Positions 50,675 through 60,237 are shown, numbered from the stretch's first letter. The stretch: 64,000 nucleotides of DNA from Cystobacter fuscus (GCF_002305875.1 NZ_CP022098.1:4402001-4466000); one strand, 5' to 3'. A program made the numbers and translations. Notes: a model not told the origin generated them from the sequence alone.

Positions 50675-51462
50675 AGGTCCCTCGTGCGCAGCGCCGTCAG
50701 GGCGGAACCGAGGAACAACAGCGTGAAGACGGCATAGGCCGCCACGCTGATCGCCGCCGTGCGCAGCGCCGGATCCAGCAGATCCAACGAGTACTTCAAC
50801 GGCGAGAGGAAGCGCAGGTAGCGCACGGGATTGCCCTCGTCGGCCAGGGCCGTCATCCACAGCACGAGCGAGAACACGAGGACGGCGAGGTTGAGGATGA
50901 GGCTCACGGGGGGACTCGTCGTGACACAGGAGCAGAGCGAGGTGAGCGACAGGAAGGTGGAGGAGAAGACCGCGGAGGCCAGCCAGAAGCGCAAGAGGCT
51001 CTCGCCGAAGTCCGCCAGGCCGAAGCCCGGCGTGCTGACCCACGCGTACACGCACAGCCCCAGGTCGAGCGCGAACACGAGGCTCAGCAGCACCGTGGCC
51101 TGCGCCAGCAGCTTGCCCCACAGCACCGACGAGCGGCGCGCGCGCACCGTGAGGTAGCGGATGGAGCGCGGGCCCACCTCGCCGCTCACCTGATCGAACC
51201 CCATCAACGCCACGTACAGCGGCAGGAAGAAGAGGCTGAAGAAGAAGACCACCACGACCGCCAGGGGAATCCCCTCGCTCGGCACGGTCATCATCCCCGA
51301 CTGCGTCATCTGCTGGACGAACGAGCGCAGGAACGCCGCCACCACGAAGACCAGCAGGGAGAAGAGGCTGTAGAGCCCGAGCAGCGCCAGCACGCGCGTG
51401 CTGCGCAGGGTGCGCTGGCACTCGGCGCTCCAGATGACCGCGGTTTCTTTCAGTCCGTTCAA
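50671..51462 (-). CDS. ABC transporter permease (ABC-2 type)
   Basis: 263 residues with six hydrophobic helices: LLGLYSLFSLLVFVVAAFL, IPLAVVVVFFFSLFFLPLYV, ATVLLSLVFALDLGLCVYA and three more. GFDQVSGEVGPRSIRYL between helices 2 and 3 is the ABC-2/NatB-like coupling region, including the E-x2-x-GxxR-type motif. The start appears to be TTG at 51462 (MNGLKETAVIW). It is the first gene of a two-gene exporter operon with the ATPase. The substrate is unknown. Confidence 0.82.
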   Translation of the reverse strand: MNGLKETAVIWSAECQRTLRSTRVLALLGLYSLFSLLVFVVAAFLRSFVQQMTQSGMMTVPSEGIPLAVVVVFFFSLFFLPLYVALMGFDQVSGEVGPRSIRYLTVRARRSSVLWGKLLAQATVLLSLVFALDLGLCVYAWVSTPGFGLADFGESLLRFWLASAVFSSTFLSLTSLCSCVTTSPPVSLILNLAVLVFSLVLWMTALADEGNPVRYLRFLSPLKYSLDLLDPALRTAAISVAAYAVFTLLFLGSALTALRTRDL

Positions 51463-51562
51463 GGCCGCCCGACCCTAGCGGTCCCGGGGAGCGCTCGCCA
51501 GGATTCTCGTCCCCCAGGGAAGCACCGCGAAGGGAATGGACGCCTGGAATAGGGCGGGTACC

Positions 51563-53086
51563 ATGCTCGCTCCCCCACCTCGCCCCGCGAGACGCCCCCG
51601 CATGACGTTCTCCCGAGTCGCCCCCGCCACGCTGCTGCTGCCCCTGTTCTTCCTGCTCATTGGCGCGGACGAGAGCGGTGCCCTGCCCGGTAGCCCCGAG
51701 TCGGAGCCCGAGGCCGCCGCGCTCGCGGAGGCCGGCGCGGGCGATGCCGGAACCCCGGACGGCGGTCTGGCCGAGGCGGGGGAGGAGAGTGATGCCGGGG
51801 TGATGCTGGGCCTGGTGCCCCCCCGGCCGGTGCCCTCGCGCGAGGCGGATCCTCCCATCGCCCACCTGCGCCCGCTCCCCGCCAGGCAGGACGTGCTCGC
51901 CCGGGCGAAGAAGGACGCCAAGGGCCGGCTGGTGGTGCCGGGCCCCAACGGGGCCGTGCCGCTGACCATCGATCCCGTGCTCCAGGAGCAACTCAAGCGC
52001 ACGCTCGAGCTGTACCAGGTGCCCTTCGGCGCGGTGGTGGTGCTCGAGCCCTCCACGGGCCGGGTGCTCGCCATGGCCGAGCACTCGCAGTCGCGGCCGG
52101 ACCTGCGCGGCCTGGCCACGCGCGCGGTGTTCCCCGCGGCCAGCATCTTCAAGATCGTCACCGGCGCCGCGCTGCTCGAGGCGGGCCTGACCCCCGAGGC
52201 GCAGACGTGCTTCCACGGCGGCAAGCGGCGCATCTCCGCGAAGCTCCTGGAGGACAGCACGAGCGACGGCCAGTGCCACTCGCTCGCCGCCGCCATGGGC
52301 AAGAGCGCCAACGTCATCTTCGCCAAGCTCACCCAGCGCCACCTGTCGCCCGAGTCGTTGCGGCGTGCCGCGGCGCGCTTCCACTTCAACCGGGACATTC
52401 CCTTCCCCGTGCCCACGGACGTGTCGCTCGCCGCCGTGCCGGAGGAGGACGGGTTCCGCTTCGCGCAGACGGGCGCGGGCTTCGGCGACGTGTACCTCTC
52501 GCCGCTGCATGGCGCGCTCCTGGCGGCCGTGGCGGCCAACGGCGGCGTGTGGAAGGACCCCATCCTCTTCGAGCCCGGCGCGGACGCGCCCTCCGTCCCC
52601 GGGGAGCAGGTGCTCTCGCCCGAGGTGGCACGAGGCCTGACGACGATGCTGGAGGCGACGGTCACCCAGGGCACCGCGCGCCGCGTCTTCCGCGAGCGGG
52701 GCATGCGCGTGCCGGGCGCGGTGGGCAAGACGGGGACGCTGGCGGACAACAAGCCCTTCCGCGACTACTCGTGGTTCGTGGGCTTCGCGCCCAAGGACAA
52801 CCCCAGGCTCGCCGTGGCGGCGGTCATCGTCAACGAGCCGCTCTGGCGCATCCGGGCCGCGTGGCTCGGCCGCGAGGGGTTGCGCCTGGGCATGGCCCGC
52901 CTGCCTCCGGGCGCCCTCGCGCCCCAGAAGGACGACGCGCCCGACGTGCCCGTGGAGGAGGACTCCGAGGAAGAAGAGGCCCAGGAGGGCGGCCCGCCCG
53001 CCCCCGCCGTGGCCACGACGCCCGCCGCGACGCCTCCCGAGACAACTCCCGGGACGGAAGCCGCGTCGGCGATGTCCCAGCCGTGA
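51563..53086 (+). CDS. Penicillin-binding transpeptidase-domain protein
   Basis: About 507 residues (starts at 51536 and 51602 are also possible). A membrane anchor or signal (VAPATLLLPLFFLLIGADE) and an acidic disordered region precede a transpeptidase domain with all three boxes: AASIFKI (SxxK), KSANVIF (SxN) and GKTGTL (KTG). There is no glycosyltransferase domain and no obvious PBP dimerisation domain, so it is a short class-B-like or regulatory PBP. The tail is Glu/Pro-rich. It should act on peptidoglycan in the periplasm. Divergent from the ABC operon. Confidence 0.82.
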   Translation: MLAPPPRPARRPRMTFSRVAPATLLLPLFFLLIGADESGALPGSPESEPEAAALAEAGAGDAGTPDGGLAEAGEESDAGVMLGLVPPRPVPSREADPPIAHLRPLPARQDVLARAKKDAKGRLVVPGPNGAVPLTIDPVLQEQLKRTLELYQVPFGAVVVLEPSTGRVLAMAEHSQSRPDLRGLATRAVFPAASIFKIVTGAALLEAGLTPEAQTCFHGGKRRISAKLLEDSTSDGQCHSLAAAMGKSANVIFAKLTQRHLSPESLRRAAARFHFNRDIPFPVPTDVSLAAVPEEDGFRFAQTGAGFGDVYLSPLHGALLAAVAANGGVWKDPILFEPGADAPSVPGEQVLSPEVARGLTTMLEATVTQGTARRVFRERGMRVPGAVGKTGTLADNKPFRDYSWFVGFAPKDNPRLAVAAVIVNEPLWRIRAAWLGREGLRLGMARLPPGALAPQKDDAPDVPVEEDSEEEEAQEGGPPAPAVATTPAATPPETTPGTEAASAMSQP

Positions 53087-53095
53087 GGCGAGCGC

Positions 53096-54271
53096 TCACC
53101 GGGGCTTGAGCTGCACCAGCCCCGTGTCCACGAAGGACTGGAAGTACTTCAGCGCGTCCAGCTCGCCGAGCGGCGACATGCCGAGGATGGTGCCCACGTC
53201 GCGCTTGCCGTCGATGCGCGAGAGCAGGTAGCGCTCGGGGGTGGTGAGCGGGGTCGTCTTCAGTTGCGCCGCCGTCACGCGCAGCGAGGGCACCTGGGGC
53301 GTGTCCAGCATCCGCCGCCGCAACAGCCCCAACAGCGCCGCCGACGCCGAGTTGAGCAGCGCCTCCGTCTCCGGCGTGGGGGACTGCTCATGGGCCCGGC
53401 GCGCCAGCGCCTCTCCGTCCCAGAAGTTGCCGTTCTCCAGGTGGGACTGGGCCGCCTGGATGAGCTCGGGCGTGAGGGACTCGTCTCCCACCACGCCCAC
53501 CTCCAGATCCTTCACCTTCTCCTCGAGTTCGGGCGAGGTCGCCGGGCGCACCCGTCCTGGCGGGGGCGTGTTCACCACCCGGATCGCCTCCCGCCGGTAG
53601 AGCGCGTACAGCCGCTGGTACACGAGGAAGTCCGAGGTGTGCAGCGTCTTCACCAGCTCGTCGATGCTCAGCCCCTCGCGCACGCGCTCCACCAGCGTCG
53701 CGTCCAGACTGCCGGCCCGGGGCATCTCCGGCAGCCGCGACTCGTTCACCTCGAGGTAGGCGCTCCCCGAGGGAAACGCCGCCCGCAGGGACTGCCACGC
53801 CGTCTCGCGGAACTCCCCCTCGCGGTGGATGTCCATCAGATCCACCCCCGCCTCCACGCCCTCGATCTGCGGCACCGCCCCCGCGTCGAAGGAGAACTCC
53901 CCCTCCTCCCAGCGGAACATGTCCAGCAGCGTCTCGCGGAACTTGAGCTGGAGCGTGCTGCGCACCGTCACCTCCGACACCCACCCGAGCAGCACGAGGA
54001 TCTGCCCCAGCGGCACGTTCGCCTCGCTCTGCTGGGCATGGGCCTGGGCGAACTGCTCCGCGTTCAGGTGCCCCATGTGGATGAGGAACTGGCCCAGATA
54101 TTCCCGCGTCTGGTTGGAGCTCGCGCTGAGCACCTGCCCCTCGCGCAGGAGGATCAACTTGCGCACTCCCGCGCGCATGACGCGCAGCGTTCCCGAGACC
54201 CGCCGGCTGCCGAGGTAGGCGACGAGGTCCTTCAAGGGCATCGTCGAGAAGTCACCTGACAGGCCGCGCAT
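53096..54271 (-). CDS. DUF4388 (PATAN) domain protein
   Basis: 391 residues. The start GLSGDFSTMPLKDLVAYLGSRRVSGTLRV and the following LREGQVLSASSNQTREYLGQFLIHMG are the DUF4388/PATAN signature, common in myxobacterial signalling proteins. Helical repeats fill the rest, with a second similar block at the end (RYLLSRIDGKRDVGTI). It probably mediates protein contacts in a signalling complex. Its start codon is only 22 bases from that of the divergent glutaredoxin-like gene. Confidence 0.82.
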   Translation of the reverse strand: MRGLSGDFSTMPLKDLVAYLGSRRVSGTLRVMRAGVRKLILLREGQVLSASSNQTREYLGQFLIHMGHLNAEQFAQAHAQQSEANVPLGQILVLLGWVSEVTVRSTLQLKFRETLLDMFRWEEGEFSFDAGAVPQIEGVEAGVDLMDIHREGEFRETAWQSLRAAFPSGSAYLEVNESRLPEMPRAGSLDATLVERVREGLSIDELVKTLHTSDFLVYQRLYALYRREAIRVVNTPPPGRVRPATSPELEEKVKDLEVGVVGDESLTPELIQAAQSHLENGNFWDGEALARRAHEQSPTPETEALLNSASAALLGLLRRRMLDTPQVPSLRVTAAQLKTTPLTTPERYLLSRIDGKRDVGTILGMSPLGELDALKYFQSFVDTGLVQLKPR

Positions 54272-54293
54272 CGCGTCACATCCTCACGAACGA

Positions 54294-54572
54294 ATGATGG
54301 TCCGAATCTACTCGAAACCCCATTGCCACCTCTGTGACCAGGCGAGGGAGGTGCTCGAACGCGTCCGAGCCCGCATCCCCTTCGAGCTGGTGGAAGAGGA
54401 CATCCGCGCCAGTCCCACACTCCTTGCTGCCTACCGCTATGACATCCCGGTGGTCATTTTCGAGGGAATCGCCACCTTCAAGCACCGCCTGAGGGAAGAG
54501 GAGGTCGAGGAATGTCTCCGGCGGGGCGCGGGTGGCACGCACGTTGCTGAATCCAAGGGCCAGGGAAGGTAA
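54294..54572 (+). CDS. Glutaredoxin-like (DUF836-type) small redox protein
   Basis: 92 residues. The N-terminal strand VRIYSKPHCHLCDQAREVL contains a CxxC site (Cys-His-Leu-Cys) at a thioredoxin-fold helix start; IPVVIFEGIATFKHRL has the cis-Pro (Ile-Pro) and the FKHRL end typical of the family. Probably a cytosolic thiol-disulfide exchanger. ATG at 54294 or 54297; the Shine-Dalgarno is unclear and the promoter must overlap the divergent gene. Confidence 0.82.
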   Translation: MMVRIYSKPHCHLCDQAREVLERVRARIPFELVEEDIRASPTLLAAYRYDIPVVIFEGIATFKHRLREEEVEECLRRGAGGTHVAESKGQGR

Positions 54573-54702
54573 CTCCCTTCCCACCCCCAGGAAAAACAGG
54601 GGGATGGACGGAGAGGCGGGCGAGCAGGGGTGGGTAGGGCTGTAAACCTGGGAACTAGTCCCGGGGATCCATTGAAAAAGGTTCAGGTCGGAGGAGGTCG
54701 CG

Positions 54703-55644
54703 GTGGTGTGGAGGCACACGAAGAAGGCCGAGCAGGCGCTCACGGTGCTGGTGGTGGAGCCGCGGGCGGCGGACCTGGAGCAGACCCGGATGACGCTCGG
54801 CGAGGCGGGCTTCCGGGTGGTTCCGGTGACGCGCTTCGATGCGGCGAGTCCCCTGTTCGAGGCCATCCGCCCGGACGCGGTGGTGCTCGCGGCCCAGGGG
54901 CCTGACTTCGCGGCGGTGCAGGCGGCGCGTCGGCTGTCGCAGATGTGCCGCGGCACGGTGCCCATCCTCTACCTCGTGGACTCGCTGGACATGGCGGCCA
55001 TGCGCCACTGTCTGGACAAGGGGCAGGGGGTGGATGTGGTGACTCGCTCGAGCCTGGGCGAGGAGCTGGTGTTGCGGCTGCGCGCCCAGCTCCGGCTGCG
55101 CTCGGCGGTGCGCCAGGCGATGATGCCCACCGAGGCCCACTCCTCCGAGGCCCTGCGCGATCCGCTCACCGGCCTGTACAACCGCGCCTTCCTGCTCGAG
55201 TTCATCGCCCTGGAGATCCGCCGCGCCGAGCGCTTTGGCGGAACCTTCTCGCTGGTGGCGGGCTCGCTCGAGGACTTCCGCGCGCTGCGCAAGGAGTCCG
55301 GCCGAAGCATCGCCGAGCGGCTGCTGGTCTACAGCTCGGCGGTGTTCAGCCAGACGGTGCGCGAGGCGGATGTGGTGGCGCGCGTGGGGGAGGAGGAGTT
55401 CATGGTGCTCCTGCCCGCCACGCCCGCCGAGGGCATGCCGGACGTGATGGCGCGCGTGCGCGATCGTTTCGCCCTGGCGCGTTTGCAGGTGGAGGGACGG
55501 GTGCTGCGTCCCTCGCTGACGTTGGGCGCGGTGAGCTACCCGGACATGGTGGGCTCGCCCGTGCAGCTGCTCAACGGGGCGTTGCAGGCCCTGCGCAGGG
55601 CTCGCGACACGCGCCGGAGCGCCGAGCTGGAAATGATGGTCTGA
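54703..55644 (+). CDS. Receiver-like/degenerate GGDEF protein
   Basis: 313 residues. Residues 10-130 look like a receiver fold (TVLVVEPRAADLEQTRMTL) without a clear phospho-accepting Asp in the right place. From about 145 a GGDEF-type domain follows: DPLTGLYNRAFLLEF, then RVGEEEFMVLLP in place of RxGGDEF. The second Gly of the signature is Glu, so diguanylate cyclase activity is doubtful. GTG start with GGAGG upstream. It precedes an NtrC-type regulator by 72 bases and may be its partner. Confidence 0.8.
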   Translation: MVWRHTKKAEQALTVLVVEPRAADLEQTRMTLGEAGFRVVPVTRFDAASPLFEAIRPDAVVLAAQGPDFAAVQAARRLSQMCRGTVPILYLVDSLDMAAMRHCLDKGQGVDVVTRSSLGEELVLRLRAQLRLRSAVRQAMMPTEAHSSEALRDPLTGLYNRAFLLEFIALEIRRAERFGGTFSLVAGSLEDFRALRKESGRSIAERLLVYSSAVFSQTVREADVVARVGEEEFMVLLPATPAEGMPDVMARVRDRFALARLQVEGRVLRPSLTLGAVSYPDMVGSPVQLLNGALQALRRARDTRRSAELEMMV

Positions 55645-55716
55645 CGCGGAGACGCATCCACGATGGACGTCTCACGGAGTGCAATCGAGATGGATAGGGC
55701 GAGGGGAGGCGAGGGG

Positions 55717-57354
55717 ATGGATCGGATCGCGGTGTTGGTGGTGGACGACGAAGAGCAGGTGCGCACCTTCCTCGCCGAGCTGCTGGGCGGCTCGGGCTAT
55801 CAGGTGCGTTGCGCGTCCAGCGGCGCGCAGGCCCTGGAGATGCTCTCCGGGGGCTCGTTCGACGTGGTGCTGCTGGACGTGATGATGCCGGAGATGAGCG
55901 GCCTGGACGTCCTGCGGCGCTACCGGGCCTCGGGCGGTGGCGCGCCCGTCATCGTCCTGTCGGCGCTCTCGGGCGCGGATGACGCCATGCGCGCCATGAA
56001 GCTGGGCGCCAGCGACTACCTGTCCAAGCCCTTCGGCGGGGACGAGCTGGAGGATGCCCTGGCGCGCGCGCTCGGCAACCGTCTGCCCGCGAAGCAGGTC
56101 GCGGCGAGCACTCCGGTGCTCCACCCGGCGGCGAAGGACGATGGCGGTGGTGAGCGCATTCTCATCTCGCACTCGCCCGCCATGCGCCGGGTGCGTGCGC
56201 TGGTGGAGCGCATCGCGGACACGGACGTGCCGGTGCTGCTGCTGGGCGAGTCCGGAACGGGCAAGGAAGTCATCGCCCGCGAGGTCCACGCGCGCAGCAA
56301 CCGCCGCAACCGTCCCTTCATCAAGGTGAACTGCGCGGCGCTGCCCGGCGAGCTGCTGGAGAGCGAGCTGTTCGGCCACGAGCGCGGCGCCTTCACCGGC
56401 GCCACGGCGGAGAAGCCGGGCAAGTTCGAGCTGGCCGATCAGGGCACCATCTTCCTGGACGAGATTGGTGAAATGGCCATCCGCCTCCAGGCCAAGCTGC
56501 TGCAGGTGTTGCAGGACGAGGAGTTCTTCCGGGTGGGCGGCAAGAAGAGCGTCCGCGTGGACAGCCGCGTGGTGGTGGCGACCAACCGCGATCTGGAGCG
56601 GGAGATCGAGCTGGGCAACTTCCGCGAGGATCTCTTCTACCGCCTGAACGTGGTGGCCATCCGCCTGCCCGCGCTGCGCGAGCGCCCCGAGGACGTGGTG
56701 CCGCTGACGGACCACTTCCTCAAGAAGTACGGGCGCGGGTTCATGAGCGGCGTGGCGGAGCTGCCGCCCGAGGTGTTGCGCGCCTTCACCGAGTACGAGT
56801 GGCCCGGCAACGTGCGCGAGCTGGAGAACATGGTGCGCAGGCTGTGCGTACTCAAGGACGCCACGCTCGTGCTGGACGAGCTGCGCGCGGGAGGCCGGAC
56901 GCCCGCGAGTGCCCCGTCGCTGCCCACGTCCTACGCGGGCGACGGCGAGGTCGAGCCCCCCGCGCCCACGCCGCGCGCCGTGACGCCGGCGCCGCTCGCG
57001 GGCGTGGCCCCGTCGGTGCAGGTGCTGGAGATGCCGGCCCGGGGCAACATGCCTCCGGTGGAGCTGTCCCCGGGACTCCCAATGGCACCCGCGCCGGTGC
57101 GCTACGCCAATCCGTTCGACGCGCCCCAGCCGCCTCCGCCGCCGCCGAGTGTGCCGGAGGCGGAGATGTCGCTGAAGGAGATTGGCAAGCGCGCGGCCAT
57201 GCTCGCCGAGCGCGAGGCCATCCTCGCGATGCTCCAGCGCACGGCGTGGAACAAGCGCCGCGCGGCGGGCAAGCTGCGCATCAGCTACAAGGCGCTGCTC
57301 TACAAGATCAAGGAGTGCGGCATCATCGATCCGCGCGCCTCGGCCGAGTTCTAG
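55717..57354 (+). CDS. Sigma-54-dependent response regulator, NtrC type
   Basis: 545 residues in three domains. Receiver domain 1-120 with the acidic pocket VVDDEE and the phosphorylated Asp54 in VVLLDVMMPEMSG and Lys in LSKPF. AAA+ domain (about 150-390): Walker A GESGTGKE, the sigma-54 contact motif GAFTGA, FLDEIGEM and the arginine-finger region. After a Pro-rich linker, a Fis-type helix-turn-helix (AGKLRISYKALLYKI) ends the protein. It activates sigma-54 promoters by opening the complex with ATP. ATG 55717 is favoured by GGAGG seven bases upstream; earlier ATGs exist. Confidence 0.92.
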   Translation: MDRIAVLVVDDEEQVRTFLAELLGGSGYQVRCASSGAQALEMLSGGSFDVVLLDVMMPEMSGLDVLRRYRASGGGAPVIVLSALSGADDAMRAMKLGASDYLSKPFGGDELEDALARALGNRLPAKQVAASTPVLHPAAKDDGGGERILISHSPAMRRVRALVERIADTDVPVLLLGESGTGKEVIAREVHARSNRRNRPFIKVNCAALPGELLESELFGHERGAFTGATAEKPGKFELADQGTIFLDEIGEMAIRLQAKLLQVLQDEEFFRVGGKKSVRVDSRVVVATNRDLEREIELGNFREDLFYRLNVVAIRLPALRERPEDVVPLTDHFLKKYGRGFMSGVAELPPEVLRAFTEYEWPGNVRELENMVRRLCVLKDATLVLDELRAGGRTPASAPSLPTSYAGDGEVEPPAPTPRAVTPAPLAGVAPSVQVLEMPARGNMPPVELSPGLPMAPAPVRYANPFDAPQPPPPPPSVPEAEMSLKEIGKRAAMLAEREAILAMLQRTAWNKRRAAGKLRISYKALLYKIKECGIIDPRASAEF

Positions 57355-57381
57355 GCCGCTTGCTGGAGCACCCGCGGGTCG

Positions 57382-58395
57382 TCAGTCCACCCGGATGACG
57401 ACCTTGCCGAAGTGCGCGCCGCTCTGGAGGTACTCGAAGGCGGCGTGGGCCTCGGCGAAGGGGAAGACGCGGTCCACCACGGGGCGGATGCCGTGCAGGG
57501 TGAAGGCCCGGTTGAGCGCCTCGAAGGATTGGCGGTGGCCGACGAAGATGCCCTGCACGCGCAGGTTGTTCATGAGGATGGGCGTGACGGGCACCGCGCC
57601 CGCGCCGCCGCTGAGCACGCCGATGACGGACACCGTGCCACCGGTGCGCACGGCGCGCAGCGAGCGCTCCAGCGTGCCCGCGCCGCCCACCTCCACCACA
57701 TGATCCACGCCCACGCCTCCCGTGAGGCTCCGGGCCACCTTGTCCCAGTCGGGCGTGTTCACGTAGTTGATGCCCTCGTGGGCGCCCAGGGCCCGGGCAC
57801 GCTCCAGCTTGTCGTCCCGGCTGGAGGTGAGGAGCACCCGCGCGCCCATCATCCGGGCGATCTGCAACGCGAAGAGCGAGACGCCACCGGTGCCCTGGAG
57901 CAGCACGGTGTCCCCGGCCTTCAGCGCGCCCTGGGTGACGAGCGCGCTCCACGCGGTGACGGCCGCGCACGGCAGCGTGGCGGCTTCCTCGTCCGACAGG
58001 TACGCGGGCGTGGGCACCGCGCCGTCCTCGTGGAGCAGCATCGTGTCGGAGAGCGCCCCATCCAGGGGGCCGCCGAGTGTCTGGGTATGGGAGGCGCGCG
58101 TGGGCTCGCCGGCGAACCAGTTCTGCGCGAAGAGGCCCATCACCCGATCTCCCACCTTCACGCGGGTGACGCCCGGACCCACGGCGTCCACCACGCCGGC
58201 TCCGTCCGAGTTGGGCACCAGGGGCAGCTTCTGCTTCGGGTTGTACTGGCCCCGCACCATCATCAGGTCGCGGTAGTTGAGGCTCGTGGCCTTCACCCGC
58301 ACGCGCACCTGGAAGGGGCCGGGCTGTGGGTCCGGCCGCTCGCACCGCACCAGCTTGTCCAATCCGAATCCATCGCGAATCTCGTAGGCGTTCAT
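57382..58395 (-). CDS. Medium-chain NAD(P)-dependent dehydrogenase/quinone reductase-like
   Basis: 337 residues. The GroES-like domain (SLNYRDLMMVRGQY, LPLVPNSDGAGVVDAVGPGV, KVGDRVMG) and Rossmann domain (TVLLQGTGGVSLFALQIARMMGA) are standard for MDR enzymes. The structural and catalytic zinc cysteines of alcohol dehydrogenases are missing, so it belongs with the zinc-free quinone/enoyl reductase branch. The cofactor is probably NADPH. ATG at 58395 gives the family start MNAYEI; the longer frame overlaps the divergent xylB promoter. It converges on the NtrC gene. Confidence 0.87.
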   Translation of the reverse strand: MNAYEIRDGFGLDKLVRCERPDPQPGPFQVRVRVKATSLNYRDLMMVRGQYNPKQKLPLVPNSDGAGVVDAVGPGVTRVKVGDRVMGLFAQNWFAGEPTRASHTQTLGGPLDGALSDTMLLHEDGAVPTPAYLSDEEAATLPCAAVTAWSALVTQGALKAGDTVLLQGTGGVSLFALQIARMMGARVLLTSSRDDKLERARALGAHEGINYVNTPDWDKVARSLTGGVGVDHVVEVGGAGTLERSLRAVRTGGTVSVIGVLSGGAGAVPVTPILMNNLRVQGIFVGHRQSFEALNRAFTLHGIRPVVDRVFPFAEAHAAFEYLQSGAHFGKVVIRVD

Positions 58396-58523
58396 GACCG
58401 GGGTTCTAACGCACCGCTCGTGGGGTGGGAGACGCTTGGGACGGGGCGTGACGAGTAGCAAGCAGAGCGGCCCCAGGCCGAGCCGCGTCTCGGGTAGAAC
58501 GTCGATGGAGGAGGGCAGGACAC

Positions 58524-59978
58524 ATGTACCTGGGCATCGACGTGGGGACGTCATCCGTGAAGGCCGTGCTCGTGGATGGGCACGAGCGCATCGTCGCCAG
58601 CGCCAGCGCGGCACTGGAGGTCACCCGGCCGCATCCCGGCTGGTCCGAGCAGGAGCCGGACGCGTGGGTCCGTGCCCTCGAGCACGTGCTGGACGAGCTG
58701 TCCGCCACGCACCGGGAGGCCCTGGCGGCCGTCGAGGGGATGGGGCTGTCGGGACAGATGCATGGCGCGGTGTTGCTCGGAGCGGATGACAAGCCGCTGC
58801 GCCCGGCCATCCTCTGGAACGACGGGCGCTCGGAGGCCGAGTGCCGCCTGCTGGAGGAGCGCTGTCCGCGCTCGCGCGAGCTGTCCGGCAACCTCGCCAT
58901 GCCGGGCTTCACCGCGCCGAAGCTGCTCTGGGTCGCCGAGCACGAGCCGGACGTGTTCGCGAGGACGCGCAAGGTGTTGCTGCCCAAGGATTATCTGCGG
59001 CTGTTCCTCATCGGCGACCACGTTTCCGACATGTCGGACGCGGCGGGAACGCTGTGGCTCGACGTGGCGAAGCGGGACTGGTCCGACGCGCTGCTCTCGG
59101 CCACGGGGCTCACGCGCGAGCACATGCCGCGCCTGGTGGAGGGCTCGGAGTCTTCAGGCCGGCTGCGGCCCGAACTCGCGCGGCGCTGGGGCATGCACCG
59201 GGCTCCGGTGGTCGCGGGAGGGGGAGGGGACAACGCGGCGAGCGCGGTGGGCATTGGCGCGGTGAAGCCCGGGGCGGCGTTCGTGTCGCTGGGCACCTCG
59301 GGGGTGCTGTTCGTCTCCAACGCGCGCTTCTCTCCGAACACCGAGGGCGCGGTGCATGCGTTCTGCCACGCGGTGCCTCGCACCTGGCACCAGATGGGCG
59401 TCATCCTGTCCGCGGCGGCGAGCCTGGAGTGGTTGTCGGCGCTCCTGGGCGAGCCGGCTCCCGCGCTCATCGCGGCGGTGGGGGAGCGCGTGCGGGCGCC
59501 GTCGCCGGTGAAGTTCCTTCCCTACCTGTCGGGGGAGCGCACGCCGCACAATGACGCCGGGGCGCGCGGGGCCTTCGTGGGACTGGCGCACGGGGACGGA
59601 CGCGAGGCGTTGACGCAAGCGGTGATGGAGGGCGTGGCGTATGCCGTCGCGGACTGCATGCGGGTGCTGGCCGATGCGGGGACGCGAGTGGAGCGGGCGT
59701 CGGCGGTGGGCGGGGGCTCGCGCTCACCGCTCTGGTTGAAGATCCTCGCGAGCGTGCTCGACCGGCCGTTGGATGTGCATGCCGAGGGAGACTTCGGAGG
59801 CGCGTTCGGAGCGGCGCGGCTGGGACGGCTCGCGGCGACGGGGGAGGATCCGTTCACGCTCGCCGTGCCGCCGCCGGTGGCCCGGGTGGTGGAGCCCGAC
59901 GCCGCGCTCGTTCCCCGCTACGCCGAGGAATACGCTCGCTGGCGCCGCCTGTATCCCGCTCTCCGGCAGGCGCGGTGA
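58524..59978 (+). CDS. xylB: Xylulokinase (FGGY family)
   Basis: 484 residues, full length. The FGGY start MYLGIDVGTSSVKAVLVD (ATP phosphate loop) is followed by SGQMHGAVLL (sugar site), DVSD-like SDMSDAAGTLWLDVA, GGGGDNAASAVG, SLGTSGVLF and the ADP-binding GGGSRSPLWLKILA. It phosphorylates D-xylulose for the pentose phosphate pathway, fitting the plant-polysaccharide enzyme at the window's start. ATG behind GGAGGAGGGCAGG. It is transcribed away from the dehydrogenase gene with 128 bases between the starts. Confidence 0.92.
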   Translation: MYLGIDVGTSSVKAVLVDGHERIVASASAALEVTRPHPGWSEQEPDAWVRALEHVLDELSATHREALAAVEGMGLSGQMHGAVLLGADDKPLRPAILWNDGRSEAECRLLEERCPRSRELSGNLAMPGFTAPKLLWVAEHEPDVFARTRKVLLPKDYLRLFLIGDHVSDMSDAAGTLWLDVAKRDWSDALLSATGLTREHMPRLVEGSESSGRLRPELARRWGMHRAPVVAGGGGDNAASAVGIGAVKPGAAFVSLGTSGVLFVSNARFSPNTEGAVHAFCHAVPRTWHQMGVILSAAASLEWLSALLGEPAPALIAAVGERVRAPSPVKFLPYLSGERTPHNDAGARGAFVGLAHGDGREALTQAVMEGVAYAVADCMRVLADAGTRVERASAVGGGSRSPLWLKILASVLDRPLDVHAEGDFGGAFGAARLGRLAATGEDPFTLAVPPPVARVVEPDAALVPRYAEEYARWRRLYPALRQAR

Positions 59979-60237
59979 GGAAACGAAGAGAGACGGTGGA
60001 CCCAAACCCATGAAGATGCATCCCTGACCATCTAGGCTTTTGGCGAGGTTGTGAAGACGTCGCCTGTCATCCGTATATGATGCGCATCTCATTCGACTCT
60101 CGGAATGAGTACGAGCCCTGATGAATTCTGGTGTTTGACGGCAATTTGTGGTGGAGTTGTCGCTTGTCGTTTGTAAACAACCCGCGCCGGATGCGCTGCC
60201 TCCACAAGCGCTCCAATGTCCAGGAGGGAGCTGCCTG
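59979..60237. other. Lower-GC region upstream of the ATPase/DUF4276 cassette
   Basis: 259 bases, clearly richer in A and T than the xylB gene before it. It holds no confident gene. A 10-bp palindrome GATGCGCATC lies near 60080. Its composition suggests that it came with the cassette. Confidence 0.5.

Noticed and set aside
50675-52510. The long upstream extension of the ABC ATPase frame
   Set aside because: It is antisense to the transpeptidase gene and overlaps the permease in another frame; the GTG at 50674 gives a normal ATPase N-terminus.
54654-54670. ACTAGTCCCGGGGATCC looks like a vector polylinker (SpeI-SmaI-BamHI sites)
   Set aside because: Single short occurrence with ordinary flanking sequence and no vector backbone, so chance in GC-rich DNA.
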